From Chinchilla lanigera (taxonomy: Eukaryota; Chordata; Mammalia; Rodentia; Chinchillidae), in the NCBI RefSeq assembly GCF_000276665.1, contig NW_004955475.1:3158914-3222913 (forward strand): a DNA stretch of 64,000 bases, read 5' to 3'. Every line of letters begins with the position of its first letter. The stretch's first letter is position 1. This document shows positions 35,085-46,049 of the stretch, in pieces. Made by a program: the position numbers and the translations under genes. A model generated the notes under the pieces. It was given only the letters and a program-made list of their open reading frames with translations. It had not been told where the DNA came from and ran no database searches.

Positions 35085-35320
35085 GACATTTAATGTGTCT
35101 GGTGAAGTCAAGATATAGAAGGGAAGATAGGTAGACTAGAATAAAGTGGCCTGAATAGACTGAGTAACCAAAGTAAATTGAAGGCCAGGACCTACTTGAG
35201 TTAAAGGTAAGCCTTGAGAAATTAGAATGCAAGGTGCAACAAACAAGTCCCTAAATAAACTAAAAACCTTAAAGGACTGGAATATAAATAACAAAGTGAT
35301 AATGCAACCCCACAAGACGA
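35085..35320 (+). mobile_element. class I ERV 5' LTR fragment
   Basis: About 235 bp that match 41538-41750 (tgaaggccagg, acaagtccctaaat, aacaaagt.ataatgca), taken as the U3-side part of this ERV's LTR. It passes directly into pol at about 35330, so the rest of the LTR, gag and early pol are deleted. Confidence 0.6.
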
Positions 35321-35437
35321 GCCTTTAATCTATATGTAATGGTAAAAAGAGACATAGCCCTGGGAGTATTGATGCAAGCCAAAGTGTCATCCCAGCAGCC
35401 TGTCAGCTACTTAAGCAAAGAACTAGATGTGGTAGCC

Positions 35438-35566
35438 AAAGGTCTGTCTTTATGCCTAGCTCCTCCATTGTCTTTCTGCTTCCTAGCTGTCATGATGTGA
35501 GAAGCTTTCTTTCACTCTGCCATTCTGCCATGCTTTTTTTGCCTGAAGCCAGCTGACCATAGACTG
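35438..35566 (-). repeat. 129-bp inverted repeat, inserted arm
   Basis: An exact reverse complement of 34230-34358. It splits an otherwise continuous ERV pol reading: LSKELDVVAK before it and ACLQAIVVV after it. That marks it as the inserted copy. Junctions share a few bases with the source (aaagg at the left, tg at the right). Confidence 0.95.
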
Positions 35567-36469
35567 GCCTGTCTTCAGGCAATTGTTGTTGTTACCTTGC
35601 TAATTCCTCATTTCTCAGGACTGCTATCCTCCAAAGGCAGCCTTTGGCTCTCAGATAGCTTACTCTTGAGATATAATTCTGTGCTGCTTGAAGGACTTGC
35701 CATTCAAATAAGAATTTGCCCTCCCCTAATCCTACTTTTTCTCCCAGAAGAACAAGAATTATGCAATGATTGTAGCCAGGTAATATTGGAAACTTATACC
35801 ACAGGGGAGGTTTAAAAGTTCACCTGATAAGAGTCCAGACTGAATACTCTTCACAAACAGGAGTTTTTTCATAGCACAAGGCATTCAAAGGGCAGAATCT
35901 GTGATAATTTCCCAAACCCCCAACAAAAGTCCTAGAGTGCTCACTTCTTTTCTCAGGAGCAAGCTCTCAGCTGGCAGAACTAGTTCCTCTTAACTAGGCT
36001 ATCAAACTAAGCAAAGGGAAGAGGGCTAATATACATACAAACTCAAAATATGTCTTTTTGGTGCTTCATGTTAATGCTGCCATCTGGAAAAAAAAATCCC
36101 TCACAACAACAGGGTCCCCAATAAAATATCACCAACAAATTGACCATCTGTTACATGCTGTATTCCTCCTTCTAGAGATAGCAGTAATCCACTGTAAAGG
36201 GCATCACAATGGAGCAGATGAAATAGCAGAAGGCAAAAGGGCAGCCACTCTGCACCCTGAGCAGCCATGCAAAAACTCAGCCTCAGGGCCAGTTTAAACC
36301 TTCTACTTTGGGAACACTCCTCAAGAGAGGCAGAGACTAAGCCCTGATATTTGCAGGCAGAAAGGTTTTTGCCCTGGGGCTGTATTTGTAGCCATTGGCA
36401 TGGTTCCAAACAGAAAAAAGAAAACTCTTCCCAATGGCTAGCTAATAGAAGGTCCTAAATGCCTGTCTT

Positions 36470-36855
36470 GGTTACTTTTCTCTCCTTGCTGAGAAAAAAT
36501 ACCTGACACCCAAAATTAAGGAAGGAAAGGTTTATTTAGCTCACAGTTTGTGGAGGTTTCAGTCCATACATAATCAGCTGGCTCCAAGGCAGGGTGGCAC
36601 AGTGAGGGGCAACAGTTTAAGGCAGCACAAGACAGCAAAAACAACAAGAGCAAAAGGGGGAACAAGCCTCTTTTCCTTGCTCATATTGCATGCAGGCCAC
36701 CCCTTCTCCCTGCGCAGATGTAGCATTCGTATACTTTACATACCCTCCTCTTGCACAGGCTGAGGATATTTACAAAGTGAGGACACTGACCCCCTGCTGT
36801 ATTGCTCAGTTAAACTTCAAACTTCTCAAGTTGACACAATGTATCAACCATTACA
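36470..36855 (-). mobile_element. MaLR-type solo LTR in ERV pol
   Basis: An antisense LTR from tcttggttacttttctc to about aaccattacaat, with gtttgtggaggtttcagtcc and atcagctggctcc shared with the other copies. It interrupts the class I ERV between RNase H and integrase. Confidence 0.75.
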
Positions 36856-37507
36856 ATGCCCTTGAAAAATCTTTCCATTTAGGAAAGGAGGGAACTCATC
36901 AGACGGCAAATAAACAATATACTGGTTTAAACATTAAGAAAACCATGGGTCAAATTATTGGATCATGGGAGTTATGCTAAAAAAAGCCCTCTCTTATAGA
37001 AAAGTTATTCAGAGAAAAGGAGCCTACCCAGGGGAAGATTAGAAAATAGATTTTACTCACCTGCCCAAAGTAAAAGTGATACCATTTCTCCTGGTCTGGG
37101 TAGACATATTTATTGCACAGACACAGGCACAACTTTTCAAAACTAAAACATCCACTACAGTGGTTTAAGCCTTAATAAATGAGATTATGCCTGCATTTGC
37201 CCTGCCCTGAGTGCTCTAGAGTGGCGATGGTCCATTCTTTTAGGATGCAGTTACTCAGCAAGTCTCAATAGCCCTGGTATTACATTATTACCCTTCCTGG
37301 GGTGAATGGAATTTTAAAATCCCATCTCCACAAATTAACACAGAATAGAGGGCTTCTCTGGACTGTCCTCTTACACATTTCCTTTCTTAGGATAAAAAAA
37401 CCTTCAGTGTTCATGTCTTAGCCCTTTTGAGATGCTATATAGGAGGCTCTTTCTTACCATTGATTTTTTTTACTAGATTAAGAAGTGACTGCCCAGGTAA
37501 AACATGT

Positions 37508-37590
37508 CATCTCTCTGTCTCTGTCTCTCTTTCTGTCTCTCTGTCTCTCTGTCTCTCTCTCTCTGTCTCTCTCTGTCTCTCTCTCTCTCC
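37508..37590 (+). repeat. (TCTG/TC)n simple repeat
   Basis: About 80 bases of tctctgtctc-type repeat, near the integrase end of the class I ERV. Confidence 0.95.
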
Positions 37591-37599
37591 AGGTAGCCC

Positions 37600-39840
37600 T
37601 CCAGGAAAACACAGAGGCTTAGTCCAGAGAGGACATGCCCCCTCTTTTTAACCCAGGAAACCTGGTCTAATTAAAATTCTTGCTTACATCACTTCCCTCC
37701 TGTAAGCAATGGCATGAGGCAGAGACCAGTAGAGACCACTTGGCTTGTGTAAAGGCAACATGGCATGGAATGTATTGTGCCTGGGTGCAGAAGAACTGAG
37801 GGCCAGAAGGTCATCTGTAGGGCACAAAGAGAAATGGGTTCTTTTATAGGGCTTGAAAGAAGGCAAGGGACATTATGTGGGAAGCTCTTAGTAAACATGA
37901 GTGGTCAAGGCCTTCCGGATATCTTTGCTTCAGTGGACAAAGTCCTTGAGAAGTCCAGTGTAAATGTTTGAACATCTTCAGATGTCAGAGTGTTTGGAAG
38001 ATTCCATGCTCCATCTTATCTCTTTTATGACATCCTGTATTTTTCAGGGACAATGGTGCTGGGTTGAGAAAAAAGCCTCTGCTGGCCAACAGGTTGAGTA
38101 CTGGGAAAGTCATGATCAAATCAGCCCTTGCACCTCCCTTGATCCAATATAGAGGGATATTCTAATTGTCTGCAGTCTGTCTGTGTGGACAGTATTTAGT
38201 CAGAGTTTCTGCATCCAGCACTCTCACTCAAAACTTTAGACAGTAATCCAAGAAAAAGCCTCACTGGACAGGAGAGGAATCACTTGCTAGCTACTCATGT
38301 GAACAAGTAGAAGACTTGAAATTCCTCTTCAGGAAGAAACCATTTCCTTCTTCAAAAGATAAGCAATGCTCATACTTGATAGACACACTCTGACCCATTT
38401 CCTCTTCTGGTTCAAACTCTTGCTAAGGATTCTTATTCTAATTTCCTTCTTGTTTCAGCTAACCAGTGAACTCCCTGGGAAGTGTAATCACTTCGACTGC
38501 ATAGCCACAGAAACATTTAGTTTTACTTCCTCTAGTTAAAAATCAGCCCCATTCCTAATATAAATTCCAAAATTTAAAAGCTGATCTCAGGGTTTTATGT
38601 CAGTTTCCTACTCTTACATTGTCCAGTTTACTTTTAATCTCTTTTCTGATTTATAGTAGAACACTATCCCTTCCAACAGTACCTTGCTGATAAATAACTT
38701 CATATTTCTTGTGCATGAAGTACACCTTCCAACTTGCTCTTTTGTTTATGTTTTATTTGTTAGTATAAAGTCCCCAACCCAATCTACCATCCCAATTTCA
38801 TCAGGGATATAATATTTACATGACACTCTCAATTTTATCAATTACCTTCTCCACAAGTCCAACTCTACATTAGCAGAAATTTGTTGGTTATGTCTCTCCC
38901 CCACTATGGTGGCCCACTATGTGGTCACCATATTAGCCTTCACTGGGCCTCAGATAAAGGCATCGAACACTCACACAGTCACAAATAGTCCTTTCCTAAA
39001 AATTAGTAACTGGATTCTTGGACTTTGTTACATAGTTCATCTCTCAGCTTAATAGCCTGAAATTCTCTGTCACCCCCATTACAGGACTTCTGCTTACATA
39101 CCTCAATATCCTGTCCCTTAAAGAACTTTGTATAATATCTCCTCTCAAACACATGCACACTCCTTCAAATCCATAGAAACTCAGGATCTTCAGCATAACT
39201 CTGCCCTTACCATTTATAGACAGATCACACAAGCATTAAACTCACTAAGAGCTATGAAGTTACAGGATTAACCTACATTAGAGGGAACTTACAACCAGCT
39301 CAACATTTAATTACACAAAAGGCTCACTCCCACTACAAAATCACAGAAAATTGTCCAGACTTCAAACCCCAGAGACTGGGCAAATTGTTCCCAAACAAAC
39401 AGAAATACAAGCAAATAGTACTACTGATGTACAGCTCACTAACATATAAGTACAAAATTATGCCTTACATCTAGATGAGAGAAAGCAGACTCTCTCCCTT
39501 GTAAATAAAACAGGTACACAGTAAAAGAATCTGCCAGCTCCCTGTTAGGTACACAAACTGGCAGCCTGTGCTCAATGCCTCCAAGTATGGACCACGCTTA
39601 GCACATTAAGTACCACAAGGATTATAAACCCCTATGCTGCCTTATACTCCTCTGCTCCTCTAACCTTTCAACACCTATTCTTACTAAATCTCTTAACGTG
39701 CGTAAAGACTAAGGACATCTTTCTCTGTGAGAACCTCAGCATATTTTTGCTTGGCTATCAACTGAACAGATACATGTAATTTAGGTTATCTATCCCACCC
39801 AAGTAGACCTTGATGGTTCCTGGCTGGTCCTGGTTCCAGT
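37600..39840 (+). mobile_element. class I ERV, presumed env SU region, degenerate
   Basis: About 2.2 kb between integrase and the Env TM frame. No long open frame and no clear SU motif was recognised. Its assignment to env rests on its position. Part of 37690-38300 could be another insertion that I cannot name. Confidence 0.4.
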
Positions 39841-39844
39841 CAAG

Positions 39845-40420
39845 TTGATGACACCACAAAAACAGAAAAGGGCAATCCAACTTATCTCTTTACTGATAGG
39901 TGTGGTTACAACAGCGGGGACTGGTGCAGGGCTAGTAGGTCTCCCCACTTCATTCACCTACTTTAACCAATTCTCTCTTGATCTCACTGACAGTTTACAA
40001 CAAATGGAAGGCAGCCTCCTCACAACCCCCCAAAACCAAATAGATTTACTAGCAGCAATGACCATACAAAACCAGAGAGGAGTAAACATCCTGAGTGTGA
40101 TACAAGTAAGGAAATGCCTGTTCCTAGAAGAGAAACGTTGCTTTTATTCTAACCAGTCTGGAATAGTGAAAGATGTTCCATGAAAATTAGCCAACTACGC
40201 TTCTAAAATCTGTCAGGAATTATCTGATTTATGAAGATTCTGGAATTGGGGACCGAGGTTACTCCCCCTGGCAAGGTGTTTGTTAATTTTTTTTCAAGTT
40301 TGACATTTATTATTTTGGGGATATGCTCAATTTTAACAGTCTGATTTATATAAGCTGTTAATAATTTATTTCTACAACCACACTCATATTTCTCTGACTA
40401 CATCCTTACTGGATGCATAC
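39845..40420 (+). pseudogene. class I ERV env TM remnant
   Basis: TM is the membrane-anchored subunit of retroviral Env. A 112-codon segment (39845-40183) stays open. It has a basic cleavage-like site QKQKR, a following hydrophobic Gly-rich stretch (IGVVTTAGTGAGLVGL), a heptad-like region, NQRGVN and CLFLEEKRCFY. In the last, one member of the expected adjacent Cys pair is Arg. Downstream, 40190-40260 continues (NLANYASKICQELSDL) to a stop, and a decayed hydrophobic stretch runs to 40420. A solo LTR splits it from its tail. Confidence 0.7.
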
Positions 40421-41238
40421 TGTGGTGGATTGACAACTGATGGTCAACTTGTAACACCCAGCTGAACTGAACCAACATTGTTCCAGGTATGGGAGGCCCA
40501 CTTGAGGATTGTTGCTAGCAGCATAAGGGGCAGAATTGGAGAAGAAGAAAGAAGGCTGTTGGGAGCTGTTAAAAGCTGTTGGTTTTCCTGCAGGACCTTG
40601 TTGTTCTAGCTTTCCTGATGGACTTGGCTGTTCTCTTCATCAAAGCAGCTCAGGACCTTATTGTTGCTGAGAATGGCTACAGTTCATTTTGGGGGAGCTC
40701 TATTCCTCGCTTTGAGCATTGCTTTCTGGCTCCAGCAGGGAAGATGGTACATTGCTCAGTCTCCTGGAGAAGGTTGTTGAGTTGGTTTTCCTGGTGGGAA
40801 CTTGGCTTTCCTCATCATCACAGGAGCTCAAGACCTCACAGTTGTTGAGGATTCCTGTGGTACTTTAAGGGGAGCTCTGGTTCTTACTTTGAGTATCCCT
40901 TCCTTGCTCCAGTTCCCCTTAGCTTGCTAGCATAGACTTTCTAGCTCCCACCATTGATCTTTGGGCCTTCCCAGTCCAGAGCCATGAAATAGGCCTGCTT
41001 GAGACATTGTCATGCACTCTAGTCCTCCAGTTGGACCCCTGAGAGGCACAGTTATGGGCTGTAGGTCTTCAGCTGGATTTATGCAGGACATTACAGATGG
41101 ATTCTTTGGCCTTTAGTGTGCGGACAGATTTCCTGCACTCCTTTTGCATATGATTCTTTGGGTGAATGTTATAAATAATTTTATAAAACATGTGTCCTGT
41201 ATTATATTGTTCCCCTTTTAAAACCCCAAACTACAACA
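40421..41238 (+). mobile_element. solo LTR with U3 tandem duplication
   Basis: An 818-bp LTR starting tgtggtggattgac and ending ctacaaca, with a 5-base target-site duplication catac (40416-40420 and 41239-41243). The 5-base duplication suits class I or ERVL-type elements. Its U3 contains a segment of about 150 bp twice (about 40585-40735 and 40775-40920; shared blocks are ggggagctct and tccttgctcc/tttctggctcc). The same family is found at 20108-20507 and 59768-60457. It lies inside the env TM remnant. Confidence 0.85.
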
Positions 41239-41470
41239 CATACTCTAAACCAGGCTGTATTTGGTCCATGTTTACTCAAGCTCTTATCAAATTGGGGTCT
41301 TTTCCTTTGACAGCCTTAAAGCTGCAAATGGTGATGCAAACACACTTGCCAACAAGCACTCTTCTTGACTTTTATTTAGGATCATTAGACCTCACAGTGG
41401 TAGGCTTTAACTGATGTCCTACCAGAACTGCTACTCAATAGTAAGTAGCTCAATAGATCATCCATCACCC
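41239..41470 (+). pseudogene. class I ERV env TM tail and 3' spacer
   Basis: One frame at 41246-41335 reads SKPGCIWSMFTQALIKLGSF and then LKLQMVMQT, which would suit the cytoplasmic tail of a gamma-type TM. It continues the frame broken by the solo LTR. A purine-rich tract (aaagagaaggaaacaag) near 41500 may be the polypurine tract. Modest confidence. Confidence 0.4.
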
Positions 41471-41509
41471 CTGGCCACTAACAGAAGTCAGAGATCCCCA
41501 ACGTAAAGA

Positions 41510-42020
41510 GAAGGAAACAAGCCAGGAGACAGAAGGAAAGATAGGCAGATTGGGATAGAATGTCCTGAATAGTCAAACTGAGTAAATTAATAGAGTGAAC
41601 TAAGTAAACTGAAGGCCAGGTCCTAAGTGAGCTAAAGATAAGGCTTTGGAAGTTAGAATGTAAATGGCAAAAACAAGTCCCTAAATGAAGTAGAAAAAGC
41701 CTCATAGGGCTGGAATGTTAAGAACAAAGTAATAATGCAGCCTCCTTTCTAGACATCAAAAGCCTGGCAGCAGCAAACAGTGACAACTGTGTCCCCGTGT
41801 TTTCTCGCATTACCCTGCAACTTTTCACTCCAAAAGTTGCATAAAAGTCCATGGCTTTAAATGTCTACTATATCTGTTTTATGTGACCCCTCCTGATGAA
41901 AGGAGTTTCCCTTTTTGCTTTTTCTAATAAACTACACATCCTGGTTCATTTCCCCACTGCTTGCTGTTCTACTGTGTCCTGTGCCACCTCAGAATAAAAG
42001 CCCAAAGGGAGAGAAAGCTG
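41510..42020 (+). mobile_element. class I ERV 3' LTR
   Basis: It matches the 35127-35310 fragment at its left part. It then has a TATA-like gcataaaag near 41840, a polyadenylation signal AATAAA near 41927 and a ctgtgtcctgtgccacctca block. Exact ends are uncertain. It is followed by MaLR element 5 internal sequence. Confidence 0.55.
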
Positions 42021-42024
42021 ATTA

Positions 42025-43600
42025 CATTGGTTTCTCCAACTTCCTTGATTCTCCACTGTACTTTTGGTCTTACTCTTGCAGCTTCACATACTTCTCTTTC
42101 AGGAGCACTGGCTGTCCTCTCAAACTTTCTTCTGAAATCTGAGTGGAAGCCTCCCAGATCTCACAACTCTTGCATTTTGCATGTTTATAAAACCAGCACT
42201 GTGTGTATGACACTGTGGTTTCCTTCCAGCTCAAGCAGTAGCAAGGTTTGTATCATGGCTGCAGAAGTTTCTGAGTACTTGGGTGGCTGACCACTGTGAA
42301 ATTATTCCCAGAGAACTAATTCCTTATGTAGCCTGACTGGAACTGTGTGCCCTAGAGCTCTTTTCTGAAAGAAAAGCCTTTCAAAAGACTCTACCTTTAC
42401 CTTTCCCTTGAGCCGGTGAAAATAGTGGATACTTGCTAATTTCTGAGATACCTTAAAGGTATCTTTCTGATTGTCCTGTTGGAAAGGGTTTGTCTTTATT
42501 TTAATGGTAATATTTTCAGGAGCTGTGCCCTTCATGGCCTCAAATTTTCAGGTCCTTCTTTTTGGTGAACTGCAAACTTTTCAAATGGGCTTCTTGATCC
42601 TGATTCTCAATGAAAAGCTGCCTGAAAATAGCAAGAAGTATGAATGCCACAGCCTGAACATTGGGCTGCCTTGAAATTTCCTTTGCTAGATTAATTATTC
42701 TTCTATCCTTAATGTTAGTCTTCCTCAAAGTCTCAGGATGTGAGCAAAAAGTAGACACTTTTTTTTTCAGAGCACAGCACACATGGTCTCAAGTTTAACT
42801 TCTAATGGAATCCTTGTTACCAACACAAATTTCTTAAGCCTGGGCTTTACTCTGCATTTTTATCAGCATCCTGGTCTTCTTTTTATTTTATTGGTACATA
42901 TTTGTAGTACATAATGATTACATTTATCATGTGGTGTTCATACATGTACATAACATATCTTAATTCTTTTTTTGTCTCCTACCACTCCAATTCCTCCTTT
43001 CTCCTAAAAATTCTTGGTCCTCTCCCCATTTGCGGGAGTTTTCTTTCTGTTTTTTCAATTTTTCTCCATCCTCTTTCCCTGCCCACATCTCCCTCCCTCC
43101 CTTCTTCCCCAATCCATTTGAAAAAGTTCTTGCTACTTCCTATTTCTCCCTCTTACTTTGCAATTTTATTGGAATTTTAATGCAATTTTCATTGGCATTT
43201 GTAGGTAAATGGACTCAGCTTGAGATCATAATATTAAGTAAAATAAGTCAGATACAACAAGCTTAATATTTCATTGTCTCTCTTACTTGGAAAACTCAGA
43301 AAACATAAATGAAAAGTATTCTGATTTTTTGAACTCTGACCAGAATATTCTACCAAGCCTGGTTCATAGCTGTCTAAGATTTCCCTAGTCAGCATCACAT
43401 CTTTTGACACTTCTGTGAAAAACTTCCAAATTCTTCTAAACTACATGATCAAGAGTGTTAAAGTAAGGATCACACTGCTGTATTACCAAAATCTGTTATT
43501 ACCTTCCTATCAGCAAGACATAATTACAGATATCCATAACTTAAAAGAGTAGAGGTTTATTTGGGCTCATGGATTTTATACTGAGCAACATTCCCAGCTC
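42025..43600 (-). mobile_element. MaLR-type element 5, right part
   Basis: Internal sequence resumes (ttctccactgtac matches 24074) and runs through 42880, is broken by an L1 end, continues 43330-43484 and reaches an antisense LTR (tcctatcagcaagacataat to about 43600). Together with 34140-35085 it makes one element split by a class I ERV of about 7 kb. Confidence 0.6.
42878..43325 (-). mobile_element. old-type L1 3' end with 5' inversion
   Basis: 42878-43185 is L1 3' UTR in minus orientation (tacatgtacataacatatc). About 43200-43320 is L1 in plus orientation (gtaaatggactcagcttgag, taagtaaaataagtcag). The joint is the twin-priming pattern. MaLR internal sequence flanks it on both sides. Confidence 0.65.
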
Positions 43601-43639
43601 TTTTTTGTTTTTCACTTTGTAGATTTATTTTCAGAAAGA

Positions 43640-43745
43640 ATCTTGCTAAGTTACTAAACTGCACATGCTGTGCTTGAAATTATAATTTTCCACCTCAGGT
43701 TCCCAGAGTGCTAGGATTACAGGTGTGTACCACTATACCCAGCTT
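43640..43745 (-). mobile_element. old B1/7SL-type SINE
   Basis: It contains cagagtgctaggattacagg and ccactatacccagctt, a diverged 7SL-derived SINE in antisense. Confidence 0.6.
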
Positions 43746-44770
43746 GAATCTTTATCTAATTAAAGATTTTATTTCCAAGATTTTGCCTTGGTTCTTCCTC
43801 AGAACTTTTCACTGTATATATTTTTTAACTCATTCAGCTATTAATTTGTGTCTTCTTTGAGGTCATTGATCATTGTACTAATTGCTTCATTTGTATATTT
43901 TTGTAGCTTCTCTGATCTCACTCTTCATCTTAACTATCAATTTTCATATTCCATTCCTAGAATTTTTTCAATATCTGTAGGATCAGATTTTGGTGACAAT
44001 TTGCTGCCTGGGATTCTTATTATTATTACAAACTTGCATTAAATTTTGCACATTAGCGAGAAAGAATACCTCTACCTCAGTTTTGTGGAGGTCTTCTCAG
44101 ACAGTGGCTTTCTTTTCATGATTTTTCCAATGCTGTGGGTTTGTCTCAGGGTAAGTGCGCTCACTTAATTTATTTGCACTACCAAGTTCAATTCCTATCA
44201 CTACTTTGTGAGGAAATAATAAGTACCATTAATACAACATCTATATAATCTACCATATATTATCACATAAATTTATCCTGTCACAATTTGTCAACTGTTT
44301 CACTAACCCAGGAAAGTATGAGGAAATATTAGTAGGATAGACTGGAAAAAAACATTACAAAAGACTTTAATGTTGGTATTTAGGTGCTTGAATAGAAAGA
44401 GTAGGAGCGGGAGCTTTGATCAGAGGAATAGAAAAGAGGTGAAGGGAATAGAAAATATAACTGGAAGATGAGAGATGTAGAGAGATTGAATCAAATTATT
44501 TAGGTAGTGGAGACAGAGAAAACTATGAAACAAACTTTAGTGTAAGAAAGTATGACAAAACCAGGTAAGACATTCGACAAACAAAAGCAATAACTAACAT
44601 TCATACATAATTATAAACACACATACACACAGACACCACACACATAAAGAAAGCAAACATAAAAATAAGACAAATTTTAAAAACGCCACTTCCAATATTT
44701 CTTTTTATATTGGAGCCACTTAATTCTCTCAGAATTCTATTGTTGGATGATACCTGTTAAAAAGATTTAT
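43746..44770. other. unassigned 1-kb stretch
   Basis: No gene and no repeat were recognised with confidence. Part of 43800-44040 has the T-rich look of degraded minus-strand L1. A (CA)-rich patch lies near 44615-44645. Confidence 0.4.
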
Positions 44771-44776
44771 GTGATT

Positions 44777-44860
44777 CTCTCTCTCTCTCTCTCTCTCTTG
44801 GTCTCTCTCTCTTGTTCTCTGTCTCATTCTCTGTCTCTCATTCCACTTCTCTATCTGTGT
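44777..44860 (+). repeat. (TC)n-rich simple repeat
   Basis: A perfect (TC) run at about 44777-44799, followed by tc/tg-rich degenerate repeat to about 44840. Confidence 0.9.
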
Positions 44861-45264
44861 CCCAGCTGAAGAAACATTCAGAAGTCTCTGTAGTTTGAGC
44901 TCCACCGCTCTGTAGTTATAAAGGCTTATCTGCCTGGTCTGACAGTGGCAAGATTGGTCCACACTTGTTGACTCAATTTTCTTCAATTCCAGCTGGTGCT
45001 TGAGGGCATCAGAAGAACATCTGGGCGGTGATTTTCAAAGAGTGATTTCCAAAGAGCAGCAGCAATATCTGAGACATATTAGAAATAAAAATTCTCAGAA
45101 GTTACACTAGATCTACTGAATCTGAAACTCTGACAGCAGAAAACAATAATATTTAGGGATTTTATTCAACATTTTATTTTGGTTTAATTGTAAATTCATT
45201 TCTGTCTGTAAAAAAAGAGTACGAAGATATGCCATATGACTTCTGTTCTGTTTCCCTCACTGAA
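44861..45264. other. unassigned stretch
   Basis: I see no gene or recognisable repeat here. Confidence 0.4.
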
Positions 45265-45400
45265 CTACATCCCTATCTCTTTTTAGTTTTTGTATTTTGA
45301 GACATGGTCTTACTGTGTTTTGTACATAGGGCTCAAACTCACATTCTTCTCTCAGCCTTCCAAGTAGCTGGGATTACAGATGTACCCCACCATACCTTAC
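45265..45400 (-). mobile_element. B1/7SL-type SINE
   Basis: An antisense SINE with tgagacatggtcttactgtg, cagccttccaagtagctgg and gattacagatgtac. Diverged. Confidence 0.65.
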
Positions 45401-45404
45401 TGAG

Positions 45405-46045
45405 GCTGGATTATTTATAAGGAATAGAAATTTGTTTGGTTCATGGTTCTGGAGGCTGGAATTTGATTTGATGAGGTCGTTTATGCTGAGTCATATGTGG
45501 CGAGATACATTATATGGCTACAGAGAGTAAGGGAGGGCCCCTAAAGCTGTCACTCTCAAGCCATCCTTACAGCCATCCTCCTCAATAATGATATTAACTC
45601 ATTCTTAAGTGCAGACTTCTTAGGGCCTAATAATTTTTTTTAAATCTGTTTTGGTCTATGTGTTTATCTTTATTTTTTATATTATTTTCATTTCATTTTT
45701 ATTTAGTTTATCAGTACATGAGTGTAGGACATGATATTTACATTTCTTGTGGAAAGTTGGTACATGTACATAACACATCTTAATTCTTTTTTCTCAAAGT
45801 TTTTCCTTTCCCTATCTCCCACTTCACCCATCCCTTGATCTCTTTCTTTTTCTGTATATGTTTACATTCCTTATGCAGAGTTAGTATATGTACATAACAC
45901 ATCCCGATTCCTTTTTTATTCTTTATACCTTCCCTAATAACCTTTTAAAAGTCTCTCCACTCAGCTTTATTTTACTGGCGATTAAGTTTCCAATACATTA
46001 ACTCTGTGGACACATTCAACCTGTAGCACTTAATTTGGCTTTAAT
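45405..46045 (-). mobile_element. old LTR, MaLR-like, interrupted
   Basis: An antisense LTR in two parts (45405-45635 and 45965-46045), with ggattatttataaggaatag, catggttctggaggctgg and a closing attaagtttccaatac. An L1 3' end splits it. Confidence 0.45.
45640..45965 (-). mobile_element. L1 3' end, duplicated motif
   Basis: Minus-strand L1 3' UTR with the block tacatgtacataacacatc at about 45762 and again, slightly changed, at about 45887, roughly 125 bp apart. The same block occurs at 42950 and 48075. Confidence 0.6.
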
Positions 46046-46049
46046 TTGA

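Larger units (their letters stand above)
34140..35085 (-). mobile_element. MaLR-type element 5, left part
   Basis: 3' LTR in antisense (34140-34547, closing with ctaaactgtaaca), then internal sequence to about 35085 (cctctctcctgaaattgct near 35038). The element resumes at about 42025, after a class I ERV insertion, and reaches its 5' LTR at about 43485-43600. Confidence 0.6.
35330..37600 (+). pseudogene. class I ERV pol remnant (RT end, RNase H, integrase)
   Basis: The RT/RNase H linker is visible at 35357-35440 (ALGVLMQAK, PVSYLSKELDVVAK). A 129-bp foreign insert (35438-35566) follows, then ACLQAIVVVTLLI. RNase H sequence at 35950-36300 includes AELVPLN, KGKRANIHTNSKYVF (the catalytic Asp before SKY is Asn) and IHCKGHHNGADEIAEGKRA. 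After a MaLR LTR (36470-36855), integrase occupies about 37060-37500 (LLVWVDIFIAQTQ, SGDGPFF) with stops. The motifs fit a gammaretrovirus-like class I ERV. Not functional. Confidence 0.7.

Noticed and set aside
34744..35232. A 162-codon minus-strand frame
   Set aside because: It runs through a MaLR internal region, an ID SINE poly-T (read as a Lys run) and an ERV LTR fragment. No single gene would be composed this way.
36058..36409. Overlapping frames on both strands near 36.1-36.4 kb as a host gene
   Set aside because: The plus frame contains RNase H-type blocks (HCKGHHNGADE) continuous with ERV pol. The minus frame is its shadow.
37427..37651. Ser/Leu-rich frame
   Set aside because: It is a translation of the (TCTG/TC)n simple repeat next to ERV integrase.
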